Shown here piece after piece: positions 12,984-24,479 of a stretch of DNA of 64,000 bases. Under the pieces are notes generated by a model, which saw only the letters and a program-made list of their open reading frames with translations, was not told where the DNA came from and searched no databases. The DNA lies in NCBI GenBank assembly GCA_028583605.1, contig CM053331.1, forward strand, positions 8,618,091-8,682,090. Reading direction: 5' to 3'. The translations under genes were made by a program, and so were the position numbers. The DNA is from Dastarcus helophoroides. Its lineage: Eukaryota > Arthropoda > Insecta > Coleoptera > Bothrideridae. Each line of letters begins with the position of its first letter. The stretch's first letter is position 1.

Positions 12984-13559
12984 GAATCAATTATAATATA
13001 GGCACGAAATTTTGCCCAAGGGGGTTTCTTAAGTCAACAAATTGTAATTGGCTAACATATTACGAATAGCTGATAAGGGACGCCACCTGCGCTATCCTGT
13101 ATGACCATAAATTATCATAACTTTGCATTTGGAAAAGGCTTGCTCGTATCAAATTTCAGAAAGTGTATCTTTTTTAAGTAAAAAAATGTAAATAAATAAA
13201 AGTATCTATTTAAAATAAGTGTACATAGAGCCACAAAAGAATTGTGATGCTTTAGAATCATACAGGGTAGCGTAGGTGGCGCCCTCTAAAAGTCATTGGC
13301 AGTCTGTTAATTAAAATAGTAATAAATCTCTGTAAATTAAAATTCCTAGACCCAAAAAACTCCCATGTGCTAATTTTTTTGTCTATATTGAAAGTGTTCA
13401 ATAGTTATGAGAAAAAATAATTTTTTTTTCAACTTTAAAAACCCTTATTTCGATTAATATCACCTTTTGGTATAAGGTAAATGCAGCTGCATTATTTTTA
13501 TAGAAGAAAAATCCACTCTTGCTCTGTGTACCATTACTTTTAATATCCATCAAAATTTC

Positions 13560-16480
13560 GAATTTGAACGCGCCATTTTCACTTACAAAAAATGGCTTTT
13601 AGAACCAAAATTCCACAAAAAAGGCAAAATCTTTGATACAAAAGTAAAACTTTTGACTAGAAACTTAAAAGATATTTAAAAACTTTTCTGGAATTTTTTA
13701 TTTTAAAACCAACATTTTGCATTTCGAGTAATTGATTTCAGCTTTTTTAAATACGTTTAATTTTTGCTGACTATTTGTGCTTTTTTTAGTGATGCACACA
13801 GCAATGATTTATGTCTTGGTATCTGACTTCTTGCTGAGCAAAACAAGTAGCTGTTTTACCTCTTGTCTTGCCAATTTCTTGCTGGTTTAATTCTTGTCTT
13901 GGTAGCAAGGGTCTTGCTTTTTCTTGTTCTTGCTGGTTTGTTTGTTTAACGCATGATCAACAACGAAACAAATTCAGAATTAATTGAGATATGGTCAGTT
14001 TAAAAGGTACATCTGTGTATAAAATAAATAAGGACAAAACAAAACAATAAATTGGAAATATAAGCTGTGAAAACGAAAACGCACACAACATTTATTAAAA
14101 AAAAATCAAAATTTTAAAATGAAAATCGACATTTTGAAAACAAATGAAAATTGAAACATATTTTTCACTTTAAGCTTTTAATTTAGACTGGAAATTTTAA
14201 GAACAAGCTACATTTAGAGAAATTGAAATTAAAACATTTTTAGTAAAAATTTCATGTTATTTTCCTGAAATATTCAACTTATTGGCGAAATGTGACGCCA
14301 AAATTTTAAAATTTCAGGGTAAACTTAAAAGTTCAAGATTACAACAAAAATTTTCGACTTTTTAGGATAATAAAGACTCAAAAAATTACAAATTGTGAGA
14401 AACCCTCACGTCGTATTACTTGAAATTTAAAACTTTTTTGGAATATTTTTCGAAATTTGTTAATTAACTATTATTCGTAAATTACTTGGACATTTAAAAC
14501 TATTTTTGGAATTTTTTTCGAAATTTGTTAATTATATTAAAATTATTTGGTCAAAATTTCGGGCAATTCGAAGTTAAATTTTTCGACGTTACACTAAAAT
14601 TTTGGATTTCGTTCCTCAAATTGCAATAGTATACCGTAAAAGTGTTAAATTCGAAATTTCTAGAAAAAATTAAAATAAAGAAATGTGAAGAAAGTCTTAA
14701 GTTGTCTGGAAAGAAATTTAAAAAATTGTACAAATTTCGAAATGCTTTTAGAAAATTAAAAAATATAAAATTAGAAATTTCACTTTATAATTGGAAATTT
14801 CAATACTTTGGTAAAAATTCGAGTTCTTCAAGAATTTCTAACATTTTTTCAGATTTTGAATTTTTGATTTTAAATTAGTGTGACGTTTTTACGAAATTTT
14901 TCACTTCAGAATCGACTTTTTTGACTTTAAGTTTTAACTTTTGATTTTCTTTCGGAAATTCCTTAAAAAATGCTTTCCGAAATTTACAGTTCAAAGATTA
15001 AAATCCAAATTTCAAGAATAAATTAAAATTGAGGTGGGGTTACTGAGGAAAAATTTTGTGATCAAAGCCAAAATGTTTAGAAAAAATCAAGTCAAAATTA
15101 AAATTTGAATGGATTTTGTTTCCGAAATTCCTTAAAAAACGCTTTCAGAAATTTAAAGTTCAAAGTCGAACTCTCAAGATTAAAATTTCAAATTTCAATA
15201 ACAAGTTGAAATTGATCTGGGTTTAGTGGGGAAAAATTTTGTGATCAAAGCCAAAATGTTTAAAAAAATCAAGTCACAATCAAAATTTTGTTGTCAAGAT
15301 TCTAATTTCAAAAAAATTAAAATATCGAAATGAAAATTGAAATTTAGATAATAATATTAAAAAGTTTATGAAACCTTCAAAATTTTTGGAGTAAAATTTA
15401 AATTTTAGGAGAAAAACTAAATAATCTTTTGAATTTCGGATACTTACATAATATAATTTTTAGAAAAAAATTTAACATTGAACTGTTCCTGTTAGTTTTG
15501 ATATTTTCTGGAATTTCAATTTTTTCCAAATTTGAGAGGGGTCGTCATAATTTATTGCTTGTAAAGAAATTGTACATGTAAAAAATTTAAAACACTATTC
15601 TAGGGCTTGTTTTGAGACAATCTTGAAAAAAGTAACCTTGCTACTTATTAATTGATTGATAAGAAATCTTGCTCTTGTAAAAGAACTTGTCTCGCCTTGT
15701 ACTTGCTGGCAAATTTCTTGTCTTGTTCTTGCAGTAAGAACAAGATAAGAGAAAGAAAAAGCAGGACAAAAATAAGAAATCCTGAAACACTATTTCTTTG
15801 GCAAAATTTCTCTATAAATTTTAAACTAGGATATTCTTGCAGGTTTCCACATTTTTTCGAAACTTTTCAGTTTAAATTTGAAAACGAAATGTCAGCTTAA
15901 AAATCAAAATGTTACTAAATTGCTAATTCGTTTCATACAATTTGTTCGAATTTTGAAAATTCACAATTTGAAAAATCAGGTCTTAAAAAAAATTGAAATT
16001 TTCAGCTAAATTTTCGAAAAAGTCGAATTTACGTATACCCATAGTTTCGAGAAAAGTCAACATTTTTAAAAAATGTGAAAGAAAAATTTAAATTTAAAAT
16101 CAAAAGGAGTCGAAAATATGAATGAATACAAATGAATTCAGATTCAAAATTGAACATATTCAAAAACAATCGAAAATATGAAAAAGTTCAGCATTTGTAT
16201 AAAAGAGTTGAAGTTTTAAAAATTTCAAAAAAAATCCAGATTCTGAAGAAAGTCGTAAGTCAGTTGATGACAAAAGTCAAAACTTGAAAAAAATGGAAAT
16301 TCTGAAGAAAGATTGTAAATCTCAAGAAAAGTAAAAATTTTGTAGTCCAACATTTTAAAAAAAATCTAATTTAACAAATAAAAATCAGTTTCAAATAAAA
16401 GTCGCAACTTTGAAAAGAAGTTGAAATGTTTGAGAAAAAAAGGACGAAATTTTCAAAATAAAATCAAAACTTCGAGAAAT
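13560..16480. repeat. Family A block with local tandem duplications
   Basis: Degenerate family A units occur in both orientations. Local duplications include a ~183-bp unit around 14940-15300 (GGGGAAAAATTTTGTGATC twice) and a ~78-bp unit around 14405-14540. Two clusters of CTTGTCTTG/TTCTTGC motifs (13820-13950 and 15640-15750) break the pattern; the second contains the 9-bp-stem hairpin CTTGTTCTT-GCAGT-AAGAACAAG. Confidence 0.45.
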
Positions 16481-16499
16481 AATGAATGGGTTTAACAAA

Positions 16500-18026
16500 G
16501 TTAGAATTTTTAGTGGTCACGACATGAAAATGTTTTCGTTACGTCCATAAACGTTCATAGTGCCGTAATATTTGAAATCGTAAAATATTTTTAGTACACT
16601 GACACCGTTAAGAAAGCAAGTTACCAAATCAGAGGTTTGAATGATTTATTATTGTATTAACTCAGCATGTATTAATTAATATTACCTTACATATTTAAAT
16701 GCCCATTAATATGTTTCTAGCAGGTCGTGATTCTTATTTTATTAATATGGACGTTTCAACGTACACATTTTTATTTTATATAATTTTTTACCATACCTCA
16801 TACCAGTAATATTTATAATTCCTTTGAAGGTTAACGAGGAAAATGATTTGTCATTCAAATAATTTATTGCAACCGAGGAGATAAAAATTAATAACTTTTT
16901 ATAGCAATTTGTAGTTTTTATAATTAATTATGCACTATTTTTATCGAATTTAGTGATATTGCCAGTAAAGGAAATTGCGTAGCGTAAAACAAATTAAAAA
17001 ACACGATGAAGCGCATAATTATTTATAAATATGAACCAGCAATAAATAAAATAGACAAAAATTAACACATCAGTTTAATTTAATGAAGTTTAATATTCAT
17101 TAGAGGCGTAATTAAAGGTAACGTGTGTTCGAAAAAAATAGTTTTCAAGCAGACTTATTAAAACAATTAATTTTTAAAAGGCATGTCATTACATCTACAT
17201 ACTTTATAAACTCTTTACATTATGTACATTTGATTTCTTTGACATGACATTTATTAGCATATCATAACCTCTTAATTCATTATCTCTCTTTAGACAGTGC
17301 TTAGTTTAAAACGAAAATTTTTAGCTACAAAACAAAGCCCAAGGAAGCAGTTATCCTAATTGAAATCATAAATAATTAACTCCGCGATATATTAATTTCA
17401 CGCCATTACAATTATATCTATCGGGAGTTATTATATTTTAAAATATTTTATTGCTTGGTGATATGGTGCTAGCTGTATTATCCACTAAAATGATGAAACC
17501 AAACTATATTCGGTTATAAATCCGCCTTATCGAGGACAATTTAATACCTAATATATTTGGGCAATAGCCCATAAACTCCTTTATCATCCCATAAATTAAT
17601 TATAATAGCCGATGGCTCGATTCATTTAAAAACTTTTAGTTGATCCTTCCAGGTATTTACGAATTTTTATTAGGGAACAATAATTACCCCATAAACTGCG
17701 AGGAATTTACATTGATGACAAAATTGCATTTCTTTTTCTTTCGTCCTTGCACCCAAAAAATGTCTTTTTTCTTATCTTAACATTTTTCTTTTAACATTTT
17801 TATCTTAATATTAAAACACAAGAACAAAATTACTATCATAAATCTACTACAATAAATAAAGCTGTTTATATAAATCAATGCATATTCAACGAGCCGGCAG
17901 ACAAAAGAGGAGATCGATCGGAAAAACCAATATCTTTATTGCGATTTCCCCCCAGCCGAAATACGTCTCAATGAAAGCGGCGCAACGAAATAATAGCCAA
18001 ATAATATGACAGACACTTTCACTTAC
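16500..18026 (-). other. Intron 2 start, low-repeat AT-rich island
   Basis: The sequence just downstream of the exon 2 donor lacks the minisatellite motifs. It is rich in TAAT/ATTA cores, for example around 16650-16730, 16860-16990 and 17380-17700. This is ordinary intron sequence that may hold homeodomain-binding regulatory elements. Intron 2 continues to position 1 and beyond. Confidence 0.35.
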
Positions 18027-18362
18027 CAAGGGTGAATAAAACGCCGACGTCTCCACACCTATACTAGGATAAGGGTTTTGGTCGGTTGAAGGGTAAGGCG
18101 TGCCATACACACCGACACTTCTAGGATATTGCAGAGCCGCCAACCTTGCCGAATCATATTGACACGAACAAACGCTCTGTCCCGTCACAGGGTCCGTTAC
18201 TAATGGTCTACCGGATTCGCAGCACTGCGTCGGACCCGTACTAGATGTACCCCCGGGGGATAACGCACCCGGCAGGCCCGCTGAACCGCCCGGACTTAAG
18301 GAACCACCGCCGGAAACCGGAGATGAACCGGAATTGGTCGTGGGTTGACCAGAGACCAACAG
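18027..18362 (-). CDS. mirr: Iroquois homeobox gene, coding exon 2 (pre-homeodomain region)
   Basis: The reading frame is 112 codons, bounded by a polypyrimidine tract plus CAG acceptor (AG at 18364-18363) and a GTAAGT donor (from 18026), phase 0 at both ends. It starts LLVSGQP, runs through a Gly/Ser/Pro-rich linker, then has the Iroquois-specific block CCESGRP, VTDPVTGQ, VCSCQYDSARLA, followed by YGTPYPSTDQNPYPSIGV and SAFYSPL. The CSCQYDxARLA and PYPSIGV...SAFYSPL segments are those I know from mirror and its insect orthologues; ara/caup diverge here. The homeodomain (TALE, AYP type) must lie in a later exon, which is not in the window. GC content is far above the flanks. The apparent ORF extends past both splice sites (18401 to 17886), but that extra sequence is intronic. 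Confidence 0.95.
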
Positions 18363-18784
18363 CTGGAAAAAAAAATGATATTTAATTAAAAAATCAGACA
18401 AAAACTAAAATAGATCACAACCGTATATAAATTTTACATCTTTCCTAGAACACACTGTATTGAAAATGCTTATTTTTGCTAATTTTGAGAGGTTATTGCT
18501 TAAAAAGCTTATAATAGAAAATATTTGCTTATAAAAACATAATAATGGGTTTTTTTCACAATTTCATAATATCTTAATTGATGTAAAGTTCTGCTTTATT
18601 ATAAGTGCTTCTGAATGTTTATTGAAATTAAAAAATTCTCTTCTACTTATTAACCCTCCCTATATACAATGCAATATATCTCAGTAGGGGTGCAATTGCA
18701 AGTATGTTCAAATTTTTGAAATGTATTTTATCATTATTATTTTCTGCTTACTACATTCTAAATGTAAGTTCGTTCACGTTCGTT

Positions 18785-19290
18785 TCCTTTGGAAATTCCT
18801 TCGTTACCTAATTTCAGAAAAAATGCCTTAAGTTGTATTTTCATTGAAAGACAAATTACAAAAATTCGTTCACGAATTCAGAAAAGACGTTTTGTCAACG
18901 AATAGTGAAGTGATTTGTGTAAAGTGTGTGAAAAAAGTCTTAATGCAGAAAAAACGTTCATGAGGGGGTTGCAATTAAAAAGAGAAATTCTAAACAACAA
19001 GGCCTTCTACAACCGTTTATGGAGATAAATAACCATCAGTCTCAGTTTTCCATGTACTGCGTTTGTTGAAGCTGGTATATCTTTATGGAAGACATAACAC
19101 AAATCAATAAAAGATTTATTTGAGAAATACACTAAATAAAAGCTTCCCTGTGAATAGTAACATTTGGGTATCAATAGATGAAACTACTGATGCAATGGGG
19201 AGACATTGCCAATGTAGTCATATGTAGTATGCGCCCCGAAAGCCCTCCTTCAGTTTACCTTATGACTTATGAGTTTCAAAAATTTCACTT
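18785..19290 (+). pseudogene. hAT-family (BED-finger) transposase N-terminal pseudogene
   Basis: Broken frames read KFVHEFRKDVLSTNSEVICV, KCVKKVLMQKKR (a BED-finger-like start), GVAIKKRNSKQQGLL, AFVEAGISLWK, LFEKYTK.KLP, WVSIDETTDAMGR, IANVVIC and a PP.VYLMTYE stretch. That order (zinc finger, FLEKYT..KLP, VSIDETTD, IANV) matches the N-terminal half of hAT transposases common in insect genomes. At least four frameshifts or stops are present, and the sequence ends abruptly in family B repeats at about 19290. It lies about 400 bp upstream of mirr exon 2, on the opposite strand. It is nonfunctional. Confidence 0.72.
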
Positions 19291-19925
19291 ATTGTAGGTT
19301 TGTTTCCATTTACGTGAACTAAACTTTCTTTTGCAAATTCCCTCATTATAAATATATGCACAATTTTTTTATTTCGTACCCCAAATTTCATTGTTTAATT
19401 CTTGTTAAATTTTGTCCGTTTAAGTTTCATAAATTTTGTTTTAAGTTTCATGAATTTCGTCTTAAGTTTGCACAATTTCATTTTAAGTTTCATAAAGTTC
19501 TTCTTAAGTTACACAAATTCAATTTTCTCCAGTGGTGCAGATTTTGCTGTTTTCGAATCGAATTTCCACGACTTAGGTTTATCAGATATATCGCGTTAGG
19601 TTTCATAAATTGTTTGTTTTAAGGAGCCTAAGTTTCATATATTTTGTTTTAGGTTAGACAAAGTTTCTTTTAAGATTATAAAGATTTCCTGTTTCACCCT
19701 GACTTTTCTGGTTATATTATTATCAAACAACTTTTCTTAAGTTTCACAGAGTTGATTATACGTTGCACAAGTTTGTTTTAAATTACACAAATTCATATCT
19801 TTTGAGTTATACACATTTTGCTTCTTACCTCCAATATCCTTATTTTACACTTATCAGATTCATTCCGTTTTAAGTTACCAAATTCAATTAATTTGGGTTA
19901 TACAGATTTTGCCGTTTTAAACTCT

Positions 19926-20148
19926 TTTTTGATGGAACGGACTGGTCCTTGGTTATTTTCAAAAATAGAAATACAGAACTCGTCCCCTGAAACCAAGAAA
20001 GATTAAAAAAACACAACAAAGGTTGCTCTAACACGTTTCTCTCTGAAGATGACAGCTTGGCTGTCGAAACGTGTTAGAGCAACCTTTGTTGTGTTTTTTT
20101 TAATCTTTCTTGGTTTTAGGGGACAAGTTCTGCATTTCTATTTTTCTA
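19926..20148. mobile_element. Hammerhead-like small element, locus 6 (head-to-head pair, 12-bp target duplication)
   Basis: A minus copy truncated inside the hammerhead region (to about 20038) is joined to a full plus copy beginning CTCTCTGAAGATGACAGC. Perfect direct repeats GTTTTAAACTCT lie at 19914-19925 and 20149-20160. It is inserted at the left edge of the family B higher-order array. Confidence 0.88.
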
Positions 20149-20149
20149 G

Positions 20150-23100
20150 TTTTAAACTCTAATTTCCTTGTCCTACGATTATCAAATTCGTTGGTTTAAG
20201 TTCCATAAAGTTCGTTTTAATTTGCTTAACTTTCATAAATTCTGTTACAAGTTACACCCACTTCTTTCAAGATACATAGAAATTATCTTGTTTTGCGCTT
20301 ATGAGATTTTTTTTGTTTTAAGTTTCCCAAAGTTCATTTTAAGTTACTTAAGTTAAGTTGTGTTTTAAGTTACACAAATTCACTTCTTTTGAGTTATTCA
20401 GATTTTGCCCTTTTCGACTAAAATTTCCTTTTTCTGCGCTTCCCAGATTCATTCAGTTTAGGTTCCATAATTAAGTTCGTTTTAAGTTGCTTAAGTTTTA
20501 TAAATCCCTGTTACAAGTTACACTCACTTCTTTTAAGATACGTAGAAGTTATGTAAAATTGTCTTGTTTTGCGCTTTTAAGATTTCTTGTTTTAGGTTTC
20601 ATAAAATTTGTTTTAAGTTACTTAAGTTTCGTAAATTGCGTTTTAAGTTACACAAATTCATTTATTTTGAGTTATACAGATTTTGCTGTTTTGTCTCTAA
20701 TTTCCTGGTTCTACGCGTGCCAGGTTCGTTGGTTTAGATTTCATAAAGTTCGTTTTAAGTTGTTTAAGCTTCATAAATTACCTTACAAGTTACTTTCATT
20801 TCTTTGAAGTTACATAGAAGTTATAAAAAAAATTTTCCTGTTTTGCGTTTAATAGATTTCTTGTTTTAAGTTCCATAAAGTTCGTTTTAAATTACTTAAG
20901 TTTCGTAAGTTGAGTTTTAAGTTACCCAAATTCACTTCTCTTGAGTTGTACAGGTTTTGCTGTTTTTGTTTCTAATTTTCTGGTTCTACGCGTATCAGAT
21001 TCATTGGTTTAGATTTCATAAAGTTCGTTTTAAGTTGCTTAAGCTTCATAAATTCTCTTACAAGTTACACTCGTTTCTTTCAAGTTACATAAAAGTTAAA
21101 GTCAATTTTTTTTTGTTCTGTGCTTATGAGAATCATTGTTCTAAGTTCCATAAAGTTCGTTTTAAGTTACTTCAGTTTCGTAAGTTGCGTTTTAAGTTAC
21201 ACAAATTCAGTTCTTTTGATTTATGCAAATTTTTCGATTTTAATTTCCTGGTCCTACGCGTGTCAGATTCGTTGGTATAAGTTCCATAATTAAGTTCGTT
21301 TTAAGTTGCTTCAATTTCACAAATTCTCTCACAATTAAGACTCATTTCTTTCAAGTTACAACATTTTTTTGTTTTGTGTTAATGAGAATCCTCGTTTTAA
21401 GTCCCATAAAGTTCGCTTTAAATAACTTAAGTTTCATAAGTTGCGTTTTAAGTTACAAAAATTCACTTCTTTTGAGTTATGCAGATCTTTCGATTTTTGG
21501 TCTTAATTTCCTGGTCCTATGCGTGTCAGATTCGTTGGTTTAGGTTTCATAAAATCGTTTAGTTTACTTAAGCTTCATAAATTCACTTACAATATACTCT
21601 CATCTCTTTCAAGTTGCATAAAAGTTAAAGTAACATTTTTTTGTTCTGTGCTTATGAGATTTCTTGTTTTAAGTTTCATAAAGTTTGTCTTAAGTTACTT
21701 TAGTTTCGTAAGTTGCATTTTAAGTTACACAAATTTACTTCTACTGACGTCTGCGGATTTTTCTAATTTTTGGTTAAATTTCCTGGTTCTACACTTATCT
21801 GATTCATTGGTTTAGATTTCATAAAGTTCGTTTTAAGTTGCTTAAGCTTCATAAATTCTCTTACAAGTTACACTCGTTTCTTTCAAGTTACATAAAAGTA
21901 AAAGTCAATTTTTTTTGTTCTGTGCTTATGAGAATCATTGTTCTAAGTTCCATAAAGTTCGTTTTAAGTTACTTCAGTTTCGTAAGTAGCGTTTTAAGTT
22001 ACACAAATTCACTTCTTTTTATTTATGCAAATGTTTTCGATTTAATTTCCTGGTCCTACGCGTGTCAGTATTCGTTGGTATAGGTTTCATAAATTTCGTT
22101 TTAAGTTGCTTAAGTTTCACAAATTCTCTCACAAGTAACACTCATTTCTTCCAAGTTACATAGAAGTTAAATGAAATTTTCTTGTTTTATGTTTATTAGA
22201 ATCCTTATATATAAGTTCGTTTTAAGTTACTTCAGTGTCGTAAGTTGCATTTTAAGTTACACAAATTTTTGAGTTATGTAGATTTTTTTATTTTTGGCTT
22301 CAATTTCCTGGTTTTAAACGTATCATATTTGATGGTTTAGGTTTCATAAATTTCGTTTTAAGTTGCTTAAATTTCACAAATTCTCTCACAAGTAACACTC
22401 ATTTCTTTCAAGTTACATAGAAGTTAAATTAAATTTTCTTGTTTTATGTTTATGAGAATCCTTATATATAAGTTCGTTTTAAGTTACTTAAGTGTCGTAA
22501 GTTGCGTTTTAAGTTACACAAATTTTTGAGTTATGTAGATTTTGTTATTTTTGCCTTCAATTTCCTGGTTTTACACGTATCATATTTGATGGTTTAGGTT
22601 TCATAAAGTTCGTTTTAAGTTGCTTAAGTTTCACAAATTCTCTCACAAATTACATAGAAGTGAAATGAAATGTTTATGAGAATCCTTATATATAAGTTCG
22701 TTTTAGGTTACTTCAGTGTCGTAAGTTGCGTTTTAAGTTACACAAATTTTTGAGTTATCTAGATTTTTTTATTTTTGGCTACAATTTCCTGGTTTTACAC
22801 GTATCATATTTGATGGTTTAGGTTTCATAAAGTTCGTTTTAAGTTGCTTAAGTTTCACAAATTCTCTCATAAGTAACACTCATTTCTTTTAAGTTACATA
22901 GAAGTTAAATGAAATTTTTTTGTTTTATGTTCATGAGAATCCTTATATATAGGTTCGTTTTAAGTTACTTCAGTATCGTAAGTTGCGTTTTAAGTTACAC
23001 AAATTTTTGAGTTATGTAGATTTTTTTATTTTTGCCTTCAATTTCCTGGTTTAACACGTATCATATTTGATGGTTTAGGTTTCATAAAGTTCGTTTTAAG

Positions 23101-23480
23101 TTGCTTAAGTTTCACAAATTCTCTCACAAGTAACACTCATTTCTTTCAAGTTACATAGAAGTTAAATTAAATTTTCTTGTTTTATGTTTATGAGAATCCT
23201 TATATATAGGTTCGTTTTAAGTTACTTAAGTGTCGTAAGTTGCGTTTTAAGTTACACAAATTTTTGAGTTATGTAGATTTTTTTATTTTTGCTTTCAATT
23301 TCCTGGTTTTACACGTATCATATTTGATGGTTTAGGTTTCATAAAGTTCGTTTTAAGTTGCTTAAGTTTCACAAATTCTCTCACAAGTAACACTCATTTT
23401 TTTTCAAGTTACATTGAAGTTAAATTAAATTTTTTTGTTTCGTGTTTATGAGAATCCTTATTTTATGTTCCATAAAGTCC
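20150..23480. repeat. About 265-bp higher-order tandem array (about 13 units)
   Basis: The marker TTTCCTGGT (or a close variant) recurs at about 20164, 20426, 20700, 20977, 21244, 21507, 21779, 22047, 22308, 22563, 22787, 23046 and 23304, giving spacings of about 224-277 bp. The last five units are the most alike, so the newest amplification is at the right end. Confidence 0.85.
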
Positions 23481-24479
23481 GTTTTAAGTGAATTTTCTTG
23501 TTTTAGATTACACGTTTTTGAATCCAGTTGACAAACTTCGCTGCTTTATATTCCAAATTTCCTTGGTTTACACTTATTACATTTTGCTGCTTTGTAAGCT
23601 TCGCACGCCAAATTTGGTTGAAGTTGAGGAAAATTAGTTCGTTTCTTTCCCTTTTACGGCTATCAAACTTGGTTGTTTTAAATGTCATTATTGTTTTCAA
23701 TTACACAAACTTTACTACTATTATGCTTATTAAATGTTGTTGTCTTAAGTTTCGGAAACGTTTTAAGTTACACAAATTTTGTTTTATAACTCCGTTGAAT
23801 GAGTTTAACATATTTTGCTTTTTTAAATAACAAAACTCGTTTTATATTTTTCAAATTTCATTGACATATACTAAACACTCATTGTTTTAAGTTTCATAAA
23901 TGTTTTAAGTTGCACAAATTTTATTGCTTCATTCACCGAAGGCCTTCGATTAAGGTAAGATGAATTCTGTTGCTTTATGTGGCAAATTTCTTTGTATTAC
24001 CCTTATCAAAATTCGGTGTTTTAGGTTTTCTTAACTTCGTTTTAAGTTATACAAACTTCCTTGGTTGGCAAATTGAACTTTATGGTTTTACGTTTTATAA
24101 ATTTAATTTTAAATTAAAGTACTTCGTTGTGTAAAATTCATTATTGATTAAAGGTTACACAAGCTTGGTAATTTGCGTCCCAACTTTACTCTGAATCAAT
24201 CCAACATTTCCTTATTTTACGCTTAAAATGTTTCACTGTTTCTAGTTTGACTAATTTCGTTTTAGGCTACAGGAAATTCGTCGTCCTAGATTTATGACCA
24301 AATTTATTTATTTTAAGTTTCATGAACATTCTTTTAAGTTAGATAAATTTATTACTTATTTATTTTTCCAGTTCTCTAAATTTAAATTAGGCTAAATTTT
24401 ACTTAGTTTTGTAAACTTCCTCTTTTGCTTATCAAATTTTGTTGTTTTAAGTTCATAGTAAGTTCTACGAATTTCATTT

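Larger units (their letters stand above)
9885..13555. repeat. Large fold-back (inverted-repeat) element split by two insertions
   Basis: The left arm (9885-9965, continuing at 12709-12776 and 12992 to about 13140) is matched in reverse complement by the right arm (about 13555 down to 13200). Shared blocks include AGTAATG..ACAGAGCAAG, TTTACCTTATACCAAAA, GATA(C/T)TAA.CGA and a GGCGCCACCT..GCTA.CCTGTATGA-like block. The left arm is interrupted by a hAT-like element (9966-12708 with its duplication) and by a hammerhead-like element (12783-12992). The arms have diverged with many small indels. Confidence 0.7.

Noticed and set aside
13787..15780. A second hAT element bounded by TAGTGATGCACA and the CTTGTTCTTG hairpin region
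   Set aside because: No inverted partner of TAGTGATGCACA and no 8-bp duplication was found.
17886..18401. 171-codon continuous ORF as a complete gene
   Set aside because: Only 18027-18362 is coding; both extensions pass strong splice sites and have no Iroquois similarity.
19356..22083. Several 60-107-codon + strand ORFs rich in F, K, L, S
   Set aside because: They repeat with the ~265-bp family B period and shift frame between units; they are repeat shadows.
20150..23480. CRISPR-like array
   Set aside because: Units are ~265 bp, degenerate and lack the short-repeat/unique-spacer pattern; this is eukaryotic DNA.
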